5,482 nt of DNA from Chloroflexota bacterium (lineage in GTDB: Bacteria; Chloroflexota; UBA6077), in the NCBI GenBank assembly GCA_021806765.1, contig JAJZQR010000339.1:1-5482 (forward strand). The letters are read 5' to 3'. The notes beneath the pieces were generated by a model. The model ran no database searches. It was not told where the DNA came from and worked only from the letters and a program-made list of their open reading frames with translations. This document shows positions 5,430 through 5,482 of the stretch, one piece after another. The position numbers were made by a program, and so were the translations under genes. The stretch's first letter is position 1. The number at the start of each line of letters is the position of its first letter.

Positions 5430-5482
5430 ATGCTTCAAGCCAACCACGTCTCCAAACAGTTCGGTGGCGATACGATCCTGGA
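5430..5482 (+). CDS. ABC transporter-type ATPase, N-terminus only (possibly ABC-F)
   Basis: Only 17 codons are visible, reading MLQANHVSKQFGGDTIL. This is the first beta-strand and aromatic A-loop region of an ABC nucleotide-binding domain (pattern L-x-x-x-x-V/L-S-K-x-F/Y-G-G); the Walker A motif lies beyond the edge. Starting directly at the ATPase domain and the GGDTIL ending are reminiscent of ABC-F ribosome-associated proteins, but an ordinary transporter ATPase is possible. The ATG at 5430 is preferred, with an adjacent in-frame GTG at 5427. There is no properly spaced ribosome binding site, and the promoter -10 ends only 8 bases before the ATG, suggesting leaderless translation. It lies 64 bases after the serine hydrolase stop and has its own promoter. 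Confidence 0.7.
   Translation, partial: MLQANHVSKQFGGDTIL

Noticed and set aside
1..5482. A defence island, biosynthetic cluster or mobile element.
   Set aside because: No nuclease, transposase, integrase, terminal repeat, CRISPR-like repeat or RNA gene is visible, and the genes are in separate, alternating transcription units of mostly familiar families.

Overview
The window is GC-rich, bacterial, and gene-dense, with short intergenic gaps. The best taxonomic hint is the secreted protein at 2288-3514. Its N-terminal segment (a TTRGLMVWRKADRW stretch, then FTDGSFTW and GPYGLQSRPNGE) matches, from memory, a domain repeated in secreted proteins of Chloroflexota. A Chloroflexota member is therefore my working guess; no marker gene in the window settles it.

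Layout. (1) Positions 680 to the left edge, minus strand: N-terminal part of a 5'-nucleotidase-like metallophosphoesterase without a signal peptide, with its own candidate promoter. (2) Positions 2071-866, minus strand: complete threonine synthase (thrC), starting at GTG behind a strong ribosome binding site and ending in a well-formed intrinsic terminator at 806-845. The terminator separates thrC from the nucleotidase. (3) Positions 2072-2287: divergent promoter region. (4) Positions 2288-3514, plus strand: secreted protein with signal peptide, Chloroflexota-type N-terminal module, Pro-rich linker and a peptidase MA (gluzincin-like) domain whose first zinc-ligand His is replaced by Leu. (5) Positions 3952-3545, minus strand: small membrane-anchored BON-domain protein, converging on gene 4 with a 30-base gap. 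(6) Positions 3953 to about 4165: divergent region with a perfect 7-bp hairpin. (7) Up to 5365, plus strand: membrane-anchored class A beta-lactamase-fold serine hydrolase with SxxK, SDN and KTG motifs but no recognisable omega-loop Glu. (8) Position 5430 to the right edge, plus strand: first 17 codons of an ABC ATPase, possibly ABC-F, that looks leaderless.

The genes do not form one pathway. They are mostly single-gene transcription units in alternating orientation: amino-acid synthesis, nucleotide or phosphoester hydrolysis, and three envelope or secreted proteins. I see no mobile element, CRISPR array, tRNA or rRNA, and no convincing new multi-gene system. The points most worth checking are the degenerate metalloprotease site, the beta-lactamase-fold protein lacking the deacylation Glu, and the leaderless ABC gene.
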